A stretch of DNA of 49,454 bases from DASUPK01 sp963821705 (GTDB lineage Bacteria; Actinomycetota; Thermoleophilia; Solirubrobacterales; 70-9). The translations under genes and the position numbers were made by a program. Where the stretch lies: positions 1 to 49,454 of the forward strand of contig CAWGEV010000009.1 in assembly GCA_963821705.1 (NCBI GenBank), given 5' to 3'. Positions 21,494 through 29,773 of this stretch are shown here, one piece after another (the stretch's first letter is position 1; the number at the start of each line of letters is the position of its first letter). Below the pieces are notes generated by a model. The model did no database searches, had not been told where the DNA came from, and saw only the letters and a list, made by a program, of their open reading frames with translations.

Positions 21494-21855
21494 TTCGTGA
21501 TCAGGCTGTCCCTCTGGCCGACGAAGGTCCCGTCCTGGAGCTTGCCCGTGACGATCACCTCGCGCCCGTCGCGGAAGGGATCCGGCACCGTGCCGGTGTA
21601 GGTCACGGGGATCGGGTGGGTCCCGTCGCGGTCGGAGATCCGGAAGTCGAGCTGGTCGCCCGAGTGACGAATCGAGCCCGGGACGACGTCGCCGGTCAGC
21701 TCATACGTCTGGTTCGGGTCGGCGTTGACGAGCTGCGACGGCTCCTTCGCCTCGCTGGAGGCGGAGAAGGACGTGTAGACCAGACCGGCGGCCAGGAGCA
21801 CGGCGGCCGAGAGGGCCACGACCAGGCGGATCTTGCGCTTGCGCAATGGGTCCAC
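21448..21855 (-). CDS. ccmE: Cytochrome c maturation haem chaperone CcmE, Cys-type
   Basis: 135 residues: an N-terminal TM anchor, then the OB-fold (YELTGDVVPGSI, GREVIVTGKLQDGTFVG). The haem-binding site reads KCPSKF (Cys122, Phe126), where the classical protein has HxxxY. Cys-type CcmE proteins (CxxxY) are known, and here the Tyr position is Phe. It hands haem to CcmF, encoded by the overlapping downstream gene. Confidence 0.85.
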   Translation of the reverse strand: MDPLRKRKIRLVVALSAAVLLAAGLVYTSFSASSEAKEPSQLVNADPNQTYELTGDVVPGSIRHSGDQLDFRISDRDGTHPIPVTYTGTVPDPFRDGREVIVTGKLQDGTFVGQRDSLITKCPSKFTTTTAGQSS

Positions 21856-21911
21856 TGCCGTCCCGATTATCGCAACCGCCCCTTAATCCCGCTTGCGACA
21901 ATGGCTCGCCC

Positions 21912-22616
21912 ATGGCTGACGGGCGGGTACTGCTGATCACCGGAGCATCCAGCGGCATCGGGGCGCGGACCGCGCGCCGTGCCGCCGACGCGGGCTACCG
22001 CCTGGTGCTCGGCGCCCGCCGCCAGGAACGGATCTCCGAGCTCGCGGAGGCTCTCGGTGGCGCCGAGCGCGCCGTCGCGGTGCGCTGCGACGTCACCGAG
22101 TGGGACGACGTCCAGAGGATCGCCGCGGCAGCGACCGACAACTTCGGTCGCCTCGACGCGGTGTTCGCCAACGCCGGGTTCGGCGCGAAGCGGGGCTACC
22201 TGAACGAGTCGCCCGAGCACTGGCGCTCGATGGTGCTGACCAACGTGTACGGCGTCGCCCTGACGATCCGGGCGACCCTCCCCACGCTGCTCGACTCGGG
22301 CACCGGCCACTACGTGATCACCAGCTCGGTCGCCGGGCGCCGGGCGCTTCCCGGCTCGCTCTACTCGGCCACGAAGTGGGCCGTCACCGCGATCGGAGAG
22401 TCCCTCCGCCAGGAGATTCGCCAGATGCACGAGAACAACGGGATCCGGGTCACCCTGATCGAGCCGGGGATGACGGACACGGAGTTCTTCGACGAGCGGC
22501 CCGAGAACGCCCTCACCGACGACGACATCGCCCGCGCTGTGATGTGGGCCATGGAGCAACCCGACCGGGTCGATGTGAACGAGGTGCTGATCCGGCCCAC
22601 CAACCAGCCGGGCTAG
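21912..22616 (+). CDS. Short-chain dehydrogenase/reductase
   Basis: Classical SDR of 234 residues: cofactor motif TGASSGIG near residue 10, NAG(FG) in the middle, catalytic Ser in ITSSVAG and YSATK. The ATG at 21912 is chosen because it places the Rossmann motif at the usual distance. It lies divergent to ccmE and upstream of the nucleotidyltransferase gene. Substrate is unknown. Confidence 0.88.
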   Translation: MADGRVLLITGASSGIGARTARRAADAGYRLVLGARRQERISELAEALGGAERAVAVRCDVTEWDDVQRIAAAATDNFGRLDAVFANAGFGAKRGYLNESPEHWRSMVLTNVYGVALTIRATLPTLLDSGTGHYVITSSVAGRRALPGSLYSATKWAVTAIGESLRQEIRQMHENNGIRVTLIEPGMTDTEFFDERPENALTDDDIARAVMWAMEQPDRVDVNEVLIRPTNQPG

Positions 22617-22635
22617 CTGACCGGCCCCGGGAAAC

Positions 22636-22641
22636 TAGGAT
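22636..22641 (+). promoter_or_regulatory. -10 box of a leaderless promoter
   Basis: TAGGAT lies 7 nt before the TTG start of the nucleotidyltransferase gene, which has no Shine-Dalgarno sequence. This spacing fits transcription beginning at the start codon. Confidence 0.5.
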
Positions 22642-22648
22642 CGCTGGC

Positions 22649-23383
22649 TTGGCAACGCTCGATCCAGTGGTGATCCTCTGCGGAGGAAGAGGCACCCGGC
22701 TGCGGGAGCGGACCGAGTCGATCCCGAAGGCCCTGGTCGAGATCGGGGGTCGACCGATCATCTGGCACGTGATCTCGATCTACGCCGAGCAGGGGTTCTC
22801 CAGGTTCCTGCTCCTGACCGGATACATGGGCGAGCAGATCGCAGACTGGGCCGCCGCCACCCCCTGGCCGGACCAGGTCACGGTCGACTGCGTCGACACC
22901 GGCTCGGACACCCCGACCGGCGGCCGCATCAAGAAGGCTCAGGACCGCATCGGCGATGGACCCTTCTCCGCCACCTACGCGGACGGTGTCGCGGACATCG
23001 ACCTCGGGTCGCTCGCGCGCTTTCACCGGGAGGGCGGCGCCCTCGCGACCATGACCGTGGTCCGCCCGGAGCTGCAGTTCGGCCTCGCCGACGTTGACGA
23101 GGAGGCGAACGTTCGCGGATTCCACGAGAAGCCCACGATCGAGAGCTGGATCAACGGGGGCTTCTTCTGCTTCGAGCCGGGCGTCTTCGACTACCTCGCC
23201 GAGGACAGCGTCCTGGAGCGGGAGCCGCTCGAGCGGCTGGCCGCCGCCGGGCAGCTCCGCGCCTTTCGGCACGACGGCTTCTGGGACTGCATGGACACCT
23301 ACAAGGACGCCGTCCTGCTCAACGATCTCTGGGAGTCCGGCGAGCCGCCATGGCGCGTCTGGGCCGAGGAGCCCACGCGATGA
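22649..23383 (+). CDS. rfbF: Glucose-1-phosphate cytidylyltransferase-like nucleotidyltransferase
   Basis: 244-residue sugar nucleotidyltransferase. The N-terminal VVILCGGRGTRLRERTESIPKALVEIGG is the nucleotide-binding signature, and YADGVADIDL and GGFFCFEPGVFDYL are typical of RfbF (CTP + glucose-1-P to CDP-glucose). The start is a TTG with a leaderless promoter. It overlaps the following dehydratase-like gene by ATGA, consistent with a CDP-sugar pathway. Confidence 0.8.
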   Translation: MATLDPVVILCGGRGTRLRERTESIPKALVEIGGRPIIWHVISIYAEQGFSRFLLLTGYMGEQIADWAAATPWPDQVTVDCVDTGSDTPTGGRIKKAQDRIGDGPFSATYADGVADIDLGSLARFHREGGALATMTVVRPELQFGLADVDEEANVRGFHEKPTIESWINGGFFCFEPGVFDYLAEDSVLEREPLERLAAAGQLRAFRHDGFWDCMDTYKDAVLLNDLWESGEPPWRVWAEEPTR

Positions 23384-24348
23384 GGGCGCTGGTCACCGGC
23401 GGGCGCGGGTTCGCCGGCTCGTGGCTGGTCAAGGCGCTGCTGGAGGCCGGCGCCGAGGTCACCTCCCTGGACCGTGGCGCCGTGGCTCCCACCGGTCTGG
23501 ACCTGCTCGGCATCGCCGGTGAGATCGAGGACGTCACCGGCGACCTCCGCGACGGAGAGATGGTTCGGGCGCTGCTGCGGGAGCGCTCGATCGACTGCAT
23601 CTTCCACCTGGCCGCCCAGCCGATCGTCGGCGACGCGAACGCATCACCCGTCCCAACCTTCGAGACCAACATCGGGGGCACCTGGGTGCTCCTCGAAGCG
23701 TGCCGCGAGCGGGACGTCGGCCGCGTCGTCGTCGCCTCCTCGGACAAGGCCTACGGCCCGCATGAGCGGCTGCCGTACACCGAGGACTCGGCGCTGCAGC
23801 CTGTCTTCCCCTACGACGTCTCGAAGGCAGCGACCGACCTGATCGCGCGCAGCTACTGGCACACCTACGGACTGCCCGTCGCCGTCACCCGCTTCGCGAA
23901 CCTCTACGGCGGCGGAGACCGAAACTTCTCGCGGCTGATCCCCGAGACGGTCACGGCCGTGCTCGACGGCCGCTCGCCCGTGATCCGCTCCGACGGCTCG
24001 CCCGAGCGCGACTTCCTCTATGTCGAGGACGCGGCGTCGGCCTACCTCGCGGTCGCCGAGACGCTCTCCTCGGATGGGATCGAGGGCGAGGCCTTCAACG
24101 CAGGCTGGGGTCGCCCCAACGCCATTCGCGAGGTGGTCGAGCTGATCTGCGAGCTCGGGCCCGGCGAGGTCGAGCCGGACTTCCAGGGAACGGGAAACCC
24201 AAAAGGCGAGATTGACCGCCAGTACCTGGACTCCGCGAAGATCCGCGAGCGGATCGGCTGGGAGCCCCGGGTCGATCTCCGCGAGGGGCTCAGGAGGACC
24301 CTTGAGTGGTACGCCGCCCATCCCGAGGTGCGGCCCGTAGTCGCCTGA
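23380..24348 (+). CDS. rfbG: NAD-dependent epimerase/dehydratase, CDP-glucose 4,6-dehydratase-like
   Basis: 322-residue extended SDR. It shows TGGRGFAGSWL (NAD binding), HLAAQPIV, ASSDKAYG and the catalytic YDVSK, all typical of RfbG-like sugar-nucleotide dehydratases. Coupling to the cytidylyltransferase gene (ATGA overlap) suggests the product feeds CDP-deoxysugars for surface glycans. GDP-mannose dehydratase-like activity cannot be excluded. Confidence 0.8.
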   Translation: MRALVTGGRGFAGSWLVKALLEAGAEVTSLDRGAVAPTGLDLLGIAGEIEDVTGDLRDGEMVRALLRERSIDCIFHLAAQPIVGDANASPVPTFETNIGGTWVLLEACRERDVGRVVVASSDKAYGPHERLPYTEDSALQPVFPYDVSKAATDLIARSYWHTYGLPVAVTRFANLYGGGDRNFSRLIPETVTAVLDGRSPVIRSDGSPERDFLYVEDAASAYLAVAETLSSDGIEGEAFNAGWGRPNAIREVVELICELGPGEVEPDFQGTGNPKGEIDRQYLDSAKIRERIGWEPRVDLREGLRRTLEWYAAHPEVRPVVA

Positions 24349-24368
24349 AGGCAGGTGACGGGGGCAGC

Positions 24369-24728
24369 TCAGGGGCGGGCGGCGGCTCTGCGGCGCGCGC
24401 GGGTCTGGCGCCCGAGTCCAAGCTCCACCAGCCACCGGAACGGCCTGAACGGGAGCAGCGTGAAGGCGACGTTGCCTCCGTACTCCGCGTAGTCGATCTT
24501 GTCGAGCAGCTCCGCGGCCTCCTGACGCTCCCGGGCCGTGAGCCGGGACGGGCGCCCCTTCGACTTGCGGGCGAGCTCGACCAGGCGGCGGCGCTCCTCC
24601 GGCTCCAGCCGCCGCCAGTGGCTCCGGGTGAGCAGGGCGACCTGAACGGCGGCGACCAGCCAGAGCCGCCGGGCGACCCAGCGGCTGCGCCGGGCGAGCC
24701 GCATGCCGAAGCGTCCGAGAAAGCTCAT
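24369..24728 (-). CDS. Hypothetical basic protein
   Basis: 119 residues, rich in Arg, starting MSFLGRFGMRLARRSRW. A hydrophobic stretch (LWLVAAVQVALL) near residue 25 could be a membrane anchor. The centre (PEERRRLVELARKSKGRPSRLTARERQEAAELLDKIDYAEYGG) looks helical. I associate this arrangement with small uncharacterised actinobacterial proteins but know no function. Confidence 0.65.
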   Translation of the reverse strand: MSFLGRFGMRLARRSRWVARRLWLVAAVQVALLTRSHWRRLEPEERRRLVELARKSKGRPSRLTARERQEAAELLDKIDYAEYGGNVAFTLLPFRPFRWLVELGLGRQTRARRRAAARP

Positions 24729-24774
24729 GGCGCCCTGCCACCCCGGATGCGGTCGATCGACTCCACGATGAGAA

Positions 24775-24847
24775 GCGGCGGACGGGACTTGAACCCGCTA
24801 CCTCGAGCTTGGGAAGCTCGCGCTCTACCAGGTGAGCTACCGCCGCA
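24775..24847 (-). tRNA. tRNA-Gly (CCC)
   Basis: On the minus strand: acceptor GCGGCGG/CCGCCGC, D-arm AGCTCACCTGGTAGAGC, anticodon stem CGAGC/GCTCG with loop TTCCCAA (anticodon CCC), and T-arm GCGGGTTCAAGTCCCGTC. CCA is not encoded. Confidence 0.95.
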
Positions 24848-24967
24848 GGTCTGCGAGCATTCTAGATCTCGGATGACGGCGGGACGGAAAGCGCGCTCGG
24901 TCGCGGAGATGCAACGCATGAGGGCAAACGGCAGCATCCCAACCCTCCCCACCTGCCGACTCCCGCG

Positions 24968-25492
24968 GTGACTCGGAAGTCAATCGTCGTCGTCGTCGCC
25001 GTCCTGGCCACCATCGGCCTGCTCGCCTATGGCCTGCTCTCAAAGGGGGAGGCGTCGCTGGCGCTGGGTCAGGCCGCGCCCGACAAGCGCCTGCCGCTCC
25101 TCGAGGGACAGGGGACAGGGCAGATCGCCGACTTCCGAGGCAAGTGGGTGCTGGTCAACTTCTGGGCCTCCTGGTGCCAGCCCTGCCGCAGCGAATCGCC
25201 GACCCTGCAGCGCTTCTACGAGCAGCATCGCGCCCAGGGGTTCACGGTTCTCGGGATCAATCTCTTCGACAGCACCTCGGACGCGCTTGCCTTCACGAAG
25301 CGATACGGCCTCAGCTACCCGCAGCTGCGCGAGGCGGGTGGCGAGGACCGGAAGTCGGCCTACGGGATGACGGGCTTCCCTGAGTCCTTTCTCGTCGATC
25401 CTGGGGGACGGATCGCCCTGATCCGCCGTGGTCCGGTCGACCAGCAGTACCTCGACCAGGCGGTGGTCCCGTTGATCGGGGGCCGGTCGTGA
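24968..25492 (+). CDS. ccmG: TlpA/CcmG-type thioredoxin-like protein
   Basis: 174 residues: an N-terminal membrane anchor (SIVVVVAVLATIGLLAYGLL) and a periplasm-facing thioredoxin fold with active site WASWCQPC (Cys70, Cys73) and the cis-proline in GMTGFPESFLVD. It reduces apocytochrome c cysteines before haem attachment. The stop overlaps the next gene (GTGA), which encodes CcmH. Confidence 0.88.
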   Translation: MTRKSIVVVVAVLATIGLLAYGLLSKGEASLALGQAAPDKRLPLLEGQGTGQIADFRGKWVLVNFWASWCQPCRSESPTLQRFYEQHRAQGFTVLGINLFDSTSDALAFTKRYGLSYPQLREAGGEDRKSAYGMTGFPESFLVDPGGRIALIRRGPVDQQYLDQAVVPLIGGRS

Positions 25493-25956
25493 GTCGCCGG
25501 CGTCGCGGTGCAGCCGCGGCCGCCGCCGTCCTCGCCTTGCTGGCCCTTGCGCCGGGCGCGACGTCGGCGGTGACACCGCGGGCGAACCTTCCCGACATCG
25601 AGGACGAGGTCATGTGCACGATCTGCGGCACCCTGCTCGCGGAGTCGGAGTCCCCGCAGGCGGACCGCGAGCGTGCCCTGATCAGGGACCTGATCGCCAA
25701 GGGAGAGGACAAACAGCAGATCGAGGACGCCCTCGTCGCCCAGTACGGGCCCGCCGTCCTGGCCACGCCGAGCGGACACGGCTTCGACCTCCTCGCCTGG
25801 ATCGTCCCGGGGCTCGGCATCCTGCTCGTGGCCGGGGCGTTGGTCCTGGCTGCGCTGCGGCTTCGGCGGCGTGCGACCGATCGCGAGCCGCCGCCCGATC
25901 TCGATCCCGCCGACGCAACGCGCCTCGACAAGGACCTCTCCACCTACGATCTCTGA
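25489..25956 (+). CDS. ccmH: Cytochrome c maturation protein CcmH
   Basis: 155 residues: a signal peptide, then the CcmH thiol motif MCTICG (Cys43, Cys46) with ERALIRDLIAKGEDKQQIEDALVAQYG, and a C-terminal TM helix (WIVPGLGILLVAGALVLAAL). It works with CcmG to keep the apocytochrome reduced. The GTG start overlaps the ccmG stop. The rest of the pathway is encoded 3 kb away on the other strand. Confidence 0.88.
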   Translation: MSRRRRGAAAAAAVLALLALAPGATSAVTPRANLPDIEDEVMCTICGTLLAESESPQADRERALIRDLIAKGEDKQQIEDALVAQYGPAVLATPSGHGFDLLAWIVPGLGILLVAGALVLAALRLRRRATDREPPPDLDPADATRLDKDLSTYDL

Positions 25957-25984
25957 TGCCACGGATCCTGCGGAGGGGCTGCAG

Positions 25985-27613
25985 CTACATCCGCTCGGGA
26001 GCGGAGATCCCCAGCAGACCCAGCGTCCGGGCGATGGTGCGCTTCGTGAGCAGGCAGAGGCCGAGCCGCGCCTCCTCGACCCCCTCGCCCTCGGCGCCCA
26101 CCACCTGGCAGTCCCGGTAGAAGGCGTGAAAGTCGCGAGCGACCTCCATCCCGTAGGCACAGAGCCTGTGCGGCGCGCGGCGAGCCGCCGCTTCGGCGAC
26201 CTCGTCCGGTAACTCGCAGAGCCGCTTGATCAGGGCACGCTCGGAGGGCTCCACCGGCAGCGCCGAGAAGTCGGCGGCGGCGCGCTCCTCGGCCCCCTCC
26301 CCCGCCTTGCGCAGGATGCTCGCGATCCGCGCATGCGCGTACTGGACGTAGTAGACCGGGTTCTCGTTCGACGTCTTCCGGGCCAGCTCGAGGTCGAGGT
26401 CGACCGTCGTGTCGTGGCTGCGCTGCAGCATGAAGAAGCGGGCCGCATCGGCGCCGATGTCGTCGATCAGCTCGTCGAGGGTGACGAAGTCGCCGCGGCG
26501 CTTCGACATCTGGGACCGCTCGCCGCCCTCCACGACGTGGACGAGTTGCATGATCGCCACCTCGAGCGCGCCCGGGTCGTAGCCGAGCGCCGCCAGGCCG
26601 GCCCGCAGCCGCTCCACGTAGCCATGGTGATCCGCGCCCAGTACGTCGATCAGCCGGTCGGAACCGCGGTCGAGCTTCTCGCGGTGGTAGGCGATGTCCG
26701 AGAGGAAGTAGGTGGGGTCGCCCTCGGAGCGGATCAGCACGCGGTCCTTGTCATCGCCGAAGGTCGTCGTCCGAAGCCAGGTCGCCCCTTCGCTCTCGTA
26801 GACGTGGCCTGCCTCGCGTGCCTCGGCGAGGGCTCGCTCGACCGCGCCGGACTCGTGCAGGGCGCGCTCCGAGGACCAGGTGTCGAAGACGACGTCGTAG
26901 CGGCGCAGGGTCTCCTCCGCCGCGGCCAGCATCAGGGAGATCCCCCGGCGTCCGACCGAGTCGAGGTCGCCGGGGTCCACCCCCTCCTGCTCGAGCGCCC
27001 TGGCGACCTCGACGACATAGTCGCCCTCGTAGCCGTCCTCCGGCACCGGCTCGCCGCTCATCCGGGCGGCGATGGAAGCGGCGAAGCGGTCGATCTGGCC
27101 GCCTCGGTCGTTGACGTAGTACTCCCGGGTCACCGGGTGGCCGACGAACTCCAGGACCCGCGCGATCGAATCCCCGAGAGCGGCGCCCCTGCCCCCCGCT
27201 GCGGTGATCGGTCCGGTCGGGTTGGCGGAGACGAACTCCACGTTGATCCGCTCGGTCGCCTCCTCGGCCGGGCGGCCGAGCCGCTCGCCCTGCGAAGCCA
27301 GCTCCCCGGCGGCCCGCCGGTACCAGGCATCCGAGAGGAACAGGTTCAGGAAGCCCGGGCCGGCCACCTCGACCTTCTCGAGGCTGTCCTCGAGGGCGCG
27401 CCCGAGCTGCTCGGCGAGCTTCTCCGCCGTCCCTCTCGGCTGCTCGCCCAGCGCGGGGGCGAGCAGCATCGCCGCGTTGGTCGAGTAGTCGCCGAACTCG
27501 GGCTTCGGGGGGCGCTCCAGGGTCGGCTGGGAGGCGCCGGCCTCGGCGCCGTCCCGCAACGCGGACGCCGCCGCCTCGACGGCGGAGCGGAGCTCTGCGA
27601 CCGGATCTCCCAT
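25985..27613 (-). CDS. argS: Arginyl-tRNA synthetase with divergent HIGH motif
   Basis: 542-residue class I synthetase with N-terminal ArgRS domain, NPTGP signature, Rossmann catalytic core, MSKRRG (KMSKS equivalent) and a C-terminal DALR anticodon-binding domain. The HIGH segment, normally HVGH in bacterial ArgRS, reads TAAG (residues 137-140), so both histidines are missing while flanking NPTGPI and GRGAALGD are intact. This appears to be a natural variant rather than damage. Confidence 0.92.
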   Translation of the reverse strand: MGDPVAELRSAVEAAASALRDGAEAGASQPTLERPPKPEFGDYSTNAAMLLAPALGEQPRGTAEKLAEQLGRALEDSLEKVEVAGPGFLNLFLSDAWYRRAAGELASQGERLGRPAEEATERINVEFVSANPTGPITAAGGRGAALGDSIARVLEFVGHPVTREYYVNDRGGQIDRFAASIAARMSGEPVPEDGYEGDYVVEVARALEQEGVDPGDLDSVGRRGISLMLAAAEETLRRYDVVFDTWSSERALHESGAVERALAEAREAGHVYESEGATWLRTTTFGDDKDRVLIRSEGDPTYFLSDIAYHREKLDRGSDRLIDVLGADHHGYVERLRAGLAALGYDPGALEVAIMQLVHVVEGGERSQMSKRRGDFVTLDELIDDIGADAARFFMLQRSHDTTVDLDLELARKTSNENPVYYVQYAHARIASILRKAGEGAEERAAADFSALPVEPSERALIKRLCELPDEVAEAAARRAPHRLCAYGMEVARDFHAFYRDCQVVGAEGEGVEEARLGLCLLTKRTIARTLGLLGISAPERM

Positions 27614-27696
27614 GGCGATTCGATCCTACGGCTTCGCGATCAGACCGCGGCCACCAGCGGCCGCCCCCTTCAGCGCTTAGAGGTGTGATGGAGAGT

Positions 27697-27716
27697 GCTG
27701 CTCTTCGTCCGAAGCG
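27697..27716 (+). repeat. Array repeat copy 1, degenerate hairpin only
   Basis: GCTGCTCTTCGTCCGAAGC keeps the hairpin and loop of the array repeat but has no CATG palindrome. It marks the left edge of the accessory array just upstream of argS. Confidence 0.45.
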
Positions 27717-27832
27717 CTCCCCGGCGTGCCCGTGATAGGTCCCGGGCTCCATCGACTCATCGGATGGGCTGCGAGCCCGACCTATCGTGCGCCATCGGAC
27801 GCCCAGCTGGGGCACCCGACGCAGTTTCATGC

Positions 27833-28072
27833 TTACCTGACGTCGAGTACGTCCCGCCAGCCTGGGTCGATCTCGTCCAGATCGATGCTGAGAGCGCTCA
27901 GCGCGGCTTCGCGGGTCTCGACGTTCTCGTAGGCGACGTTCCACCAAGGGCCTTCGCCGTAGACCGGCTTCCCTCTCTTGCGCGCCGTAACGATGATCTC
28001 GTTGGCACGTTCTCCGTCCTCACCGGTGCCGATGTAGCTGATGTTGAGATGCCAGATGTTCTCCTGCGACAT
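27833..28072 (-). CDS. Small hypothetical protein, leaderless
   Basis: 79 residues starting MSQENIWHLNISYIGTG. I do not recognise it. It has no signal peptide or membrane segment and could form a small alpha/beta fold. The start is fixed by a -10 box (GATACT) 9 nt upstream and by the shared first codons (MS-x-EN) of other array genes. Repeat copy 2 lies 30 bp upstream of the start. Confidence 0.6.
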   Translation of the reverse strand: MSQENIWHLNISYIGTGEDGERANEIIVTARKRGKPVYGEGPWWNVAYENVETREAALSALSIDLDEIDPGWRDVLDVR

Positions 28073-28081
28073 CGTCCACGC

Positions 28082-28087
28082 AGTATC
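28082..28087 (-). promoter_or_regulatory. GATACT -10 box, leaderless
   Basis: GATACT on the minus strand, 9 nt before the ATG at 28072, with no ribosome-binding site between them. The same module occurs before several other array genes. Confidence 0.55.
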
Positions 28088-28101
28088 TCTCGACGGAGTG
28101 C

Positions 28102-28145
28102 CGCTTCCCACGCAAAGCGGATAGCTGCTTCTCGTCCAAAGCGTC
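28102..28145 (+). repeat. Array repeat copy 2
   Basis: Palindrome with one change (CACG for the central CATG) followed by GGATAGCTGCTTCTCGTCC and a shortened right arm. It sits upstream of the small leaderless gene on the minus strand. Confidence 0.8.
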
Positions 28146-28197
28146 CAAGAGGAGGTCGAAAACAGAACCGCGCCGGGCAGATTGTGAGAGAGTCAGC

Positions 28198-28536
28198 TTG
28201 ATGCAGGTTTCAGAGGCATTTCGCGAAGCTGGAATCAAGCCAGTCCCTACTGAAGGTGACTTCCGCTTGAAGTGCGATGAGTGCGATTCAATGCAGCGAC
28301 TCCGGGACATGGAGCATTCGGACGTCGCTGGCGTGACAATCTATGCGTGCCGATCCTGTGGTCGCAGTCTCGTAGGCGTCAAGTCCTTCAAAGAGGATGC
28401 TGAGGCCCGAGAGGCAAGCGGATACCGGCTCAGTCGCAACGTGGTCGGAAGTAAGGTCGATCTGCATATGCATGTGGCCGTGGAGCGCGGCGCGTCCGTA
28501 CTGTTGATTGAGGCGGCCCCGGACTTCTTCGAATAG
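28198..28536 (+). CDS. Hypothetical protein with zinc-binding cysteines
   Basis: 112 residues. CDEC near residue 25 and CRSC near residue 51 could form a zinc ribbon, followed by a region with HMHVAVERGASVLLIE. I do not recognise the family. It is transcribed on the plus strand, against its left neighbour, and no array repeat follows its stop directly. Confidence 0.55.
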   Translation: MMQVSEAFREAGIKPVPTEGDFRLKCDECDSMQRLRDMEHSDVAGVTIYACRSCGRSLVGVKSFKEDAEAREASGYRLSRNVVGSKVDLHMHVAVERGASVLLIEAAPDFFE

Positions 28537-28633
28537 CTCTCGGCTCACGTTTCTGCCTACCCCGACAGCCCGGGGGCTTCGGACCGGTCCGTTGGCGATA
28601 GGTTGGCGCACGTAAGCGACACCAGGAGAACCG

Positions 28634-29131
28634 ATGTCCGTACGAGGAGTCGACCACATTGATCTCGCGGTCAGCGACCTTGAGCGCTCCCTCGCTTTCT
28701 ACCTCGGCATGCTGGGTCCGCTCGGTCTCGCGGTGGAAGCACGATTCGAGACTTACCGAGGGAGTGAGGAGGTCGTCTATCTCGGCTTCGGGCAAGAGCA
28801 CGTCCCGGGTGCGCAGCCTGAGACGCGACTGGGTCTTCGCAAGGCCGACGGAGGCGAGCACACCTACTACGGCGTGGGGGTCGAGCACCTGGCCTTCGGG
28901 GTGGAGGGCCACGAGGAGGTCGACGAGGCATACCAGCGTTGCCTGGGCATGGACGCCAGGATCCACTGCCCACCCGAGGAAGAGTGGGACCTACCGGGCT
29001 ACTACGCCTTCTTCGTCTTCGACCCCGACGGGATTCGCATCGAGGTTTGCCACCATCCCGATCAGGTCCGCAAGCAATGGGATGCCGGAGAACACCTCGA
29101 GGTCGAGATGCACAGGGCTGACGCTCCCTAA
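28634..29131 (+). CDS. Glyoxalase/VOC superfamily protein
   Basis: 165 residues with the VOC fold: VDHIDLAVSDLERSLAFYLGMLG at the N-terminus, and a C-terminal metal-site region with YYAFFVFDPDGIRIEVCHH. Candidate metal ligands are His8, His in VEHLAFGV and Glu in GIRIEV. CAGGAGAA before the ATG is a good Shine-Dalgarno sequence. The substrate is unknown; possible roles include dioxygenase, glyoxalase or resistance protein. Confidence 0.8.
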   Translation: MSVRGVDHIDLAVSDLERSLAFYLGMLGPLGLAVEARFETYRGSEEVVYLGFGQEHVPGAQPETRLGLRKADGGEHTYYGVGVEHLAFGVEGHEEVDEAYQRCLGMDARIHCPPEEEWDLPGYYAFFVFDPDGIRIEVCHHPDQVRKQWDAGEHLEVEMHRADAP

Positions 29132-29205
29132 TCCGTAGGTCGCAGCGAGGAATGAATCGGGCCACCTATCCGATCTTTCGGAGACGCACGGGCCAAGCGT
29201 CTGGG

Positions 29206-29233
29206 CTACCGCTTTTCGTCCAAAGCGGCTTAC
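29206..29233 (+). repeat. Array repeat copy 3, hairpin only
   Basis: CCGCTTTTCGTCCAAAGCGG hairpin ends 7 bp from the stop codon of the minus-strand cupin gene, so it may act as its terminator. Confidence 0.75.
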
Positions 29234-29239
29234 CTGGCG

Positions 29240-29641
29240 CTAGTCAGCCCACCAATTGCGCTGGCCCTCGACGTCTTCGCGGGGAGCCTCGCCGAGATTG
29301 GGCGCGCCGATGACGATGATCTCGAGGCCGTCCGCCCCGGCCTCGTAGCCTCGCCACGTACCGGGCGGGACGCGCACCGCGTCCCACTGCTTGAGCTCGA
29401 CGATCTCGTCGTCGAGCTTCATACGCCCGCTCCCGCGCACGACCACGTACACCTCCTCCTGCCTCTTGTGCGTGTGGCCATACGGAAACCGATAGCCGGG
29501 CGGGACGCGCTGGTAGCTCAGGCCGGATCGCTCGAGCTCGAGCGCCTCGGTCGCCAAGCGGAACTCCAGGTCCGGCGCGCCGTCGAACCTGGACCCGAGA
29601 TCCTCCAGGTCTGCCTTGAGGTTCATGAGCCTGAACGGCAC
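29240..29641 (-). CDS. Cupin-domain protein
   Basis: Single-domain cupin of about 133 residues: YRFPYGHTHKRQEEVYVVVRGSG carries the first metal motif, and WDAVRVPPGTWRGYEAG the second. The GTG at 29641 is preferred because TAGGAT lies 7 nt before it (leaderless); an ATG at 29626 is the alternative. Repeat copies bracket the gene on both sides. Metal-dependent isomerase or binding functions are possible. Confidence 0.75.
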   Translation of the reverse strand: MPFRLMNLKADLEDLGSRFDGAPDLEFRLATEALELERSGLSYQRVPPGYRFPYGHTHKRQEEVYVVVRGSGRMKLDDEIVELKQWDAVRVPPGTWRGYEAGADGLEIIVIGAPNLGEAPREDVEGQRNWWAD

Positions 29642-29648
29642 GGTCGCA

Positions 29649-29654
29649 ATCCTA
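29649..29654 (-). promoter_or_regulatory. TAGGAT -10 box, leaderless
   Basis: TAGGAT on the minus strand, 7 nt before GTG 29641 of the cupin gene. The palindrome of repeat copy 4 lies about 20 bp further upstream. Confidence 0.45.
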
Positions 29655-29670
29655 CGGTGCAGCAGGTACC

Positions 29671-29702
29671 GCTTCCCATGCAAAGGGGGTATCCACTTCG
29701 GA
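29671..29702 (+). repeat. Array repeat copy 4, palindrome with degenerate hairpin
   Basis: GCTTCCCATGCAAAG palindrome is clear. The hairpin part is reduced to GGTATCCACTTCGGA. Confidence 0.6.
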
Positions 29703-29773
29703 CCCCCGATGAGGGGATCATCATCGAGCTGGCCGAGAAGATCGGCTAAACGGAGACCGGCAAGCCCAGCCCG

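Noticed and set aside
18944..21601. Long plus-strand open frames opposite the ccm genes
   Set aside because: Arg/Gly/Glu-rich shadows of ccmF and neighbours; the minus-strand frames carry all recognisable motifs.
26333..27688. 451-codon plus-strand frame opposite argS
   Set aside because: Antisense shadow caused by high GC. The argS frame on the minus strand is complete.
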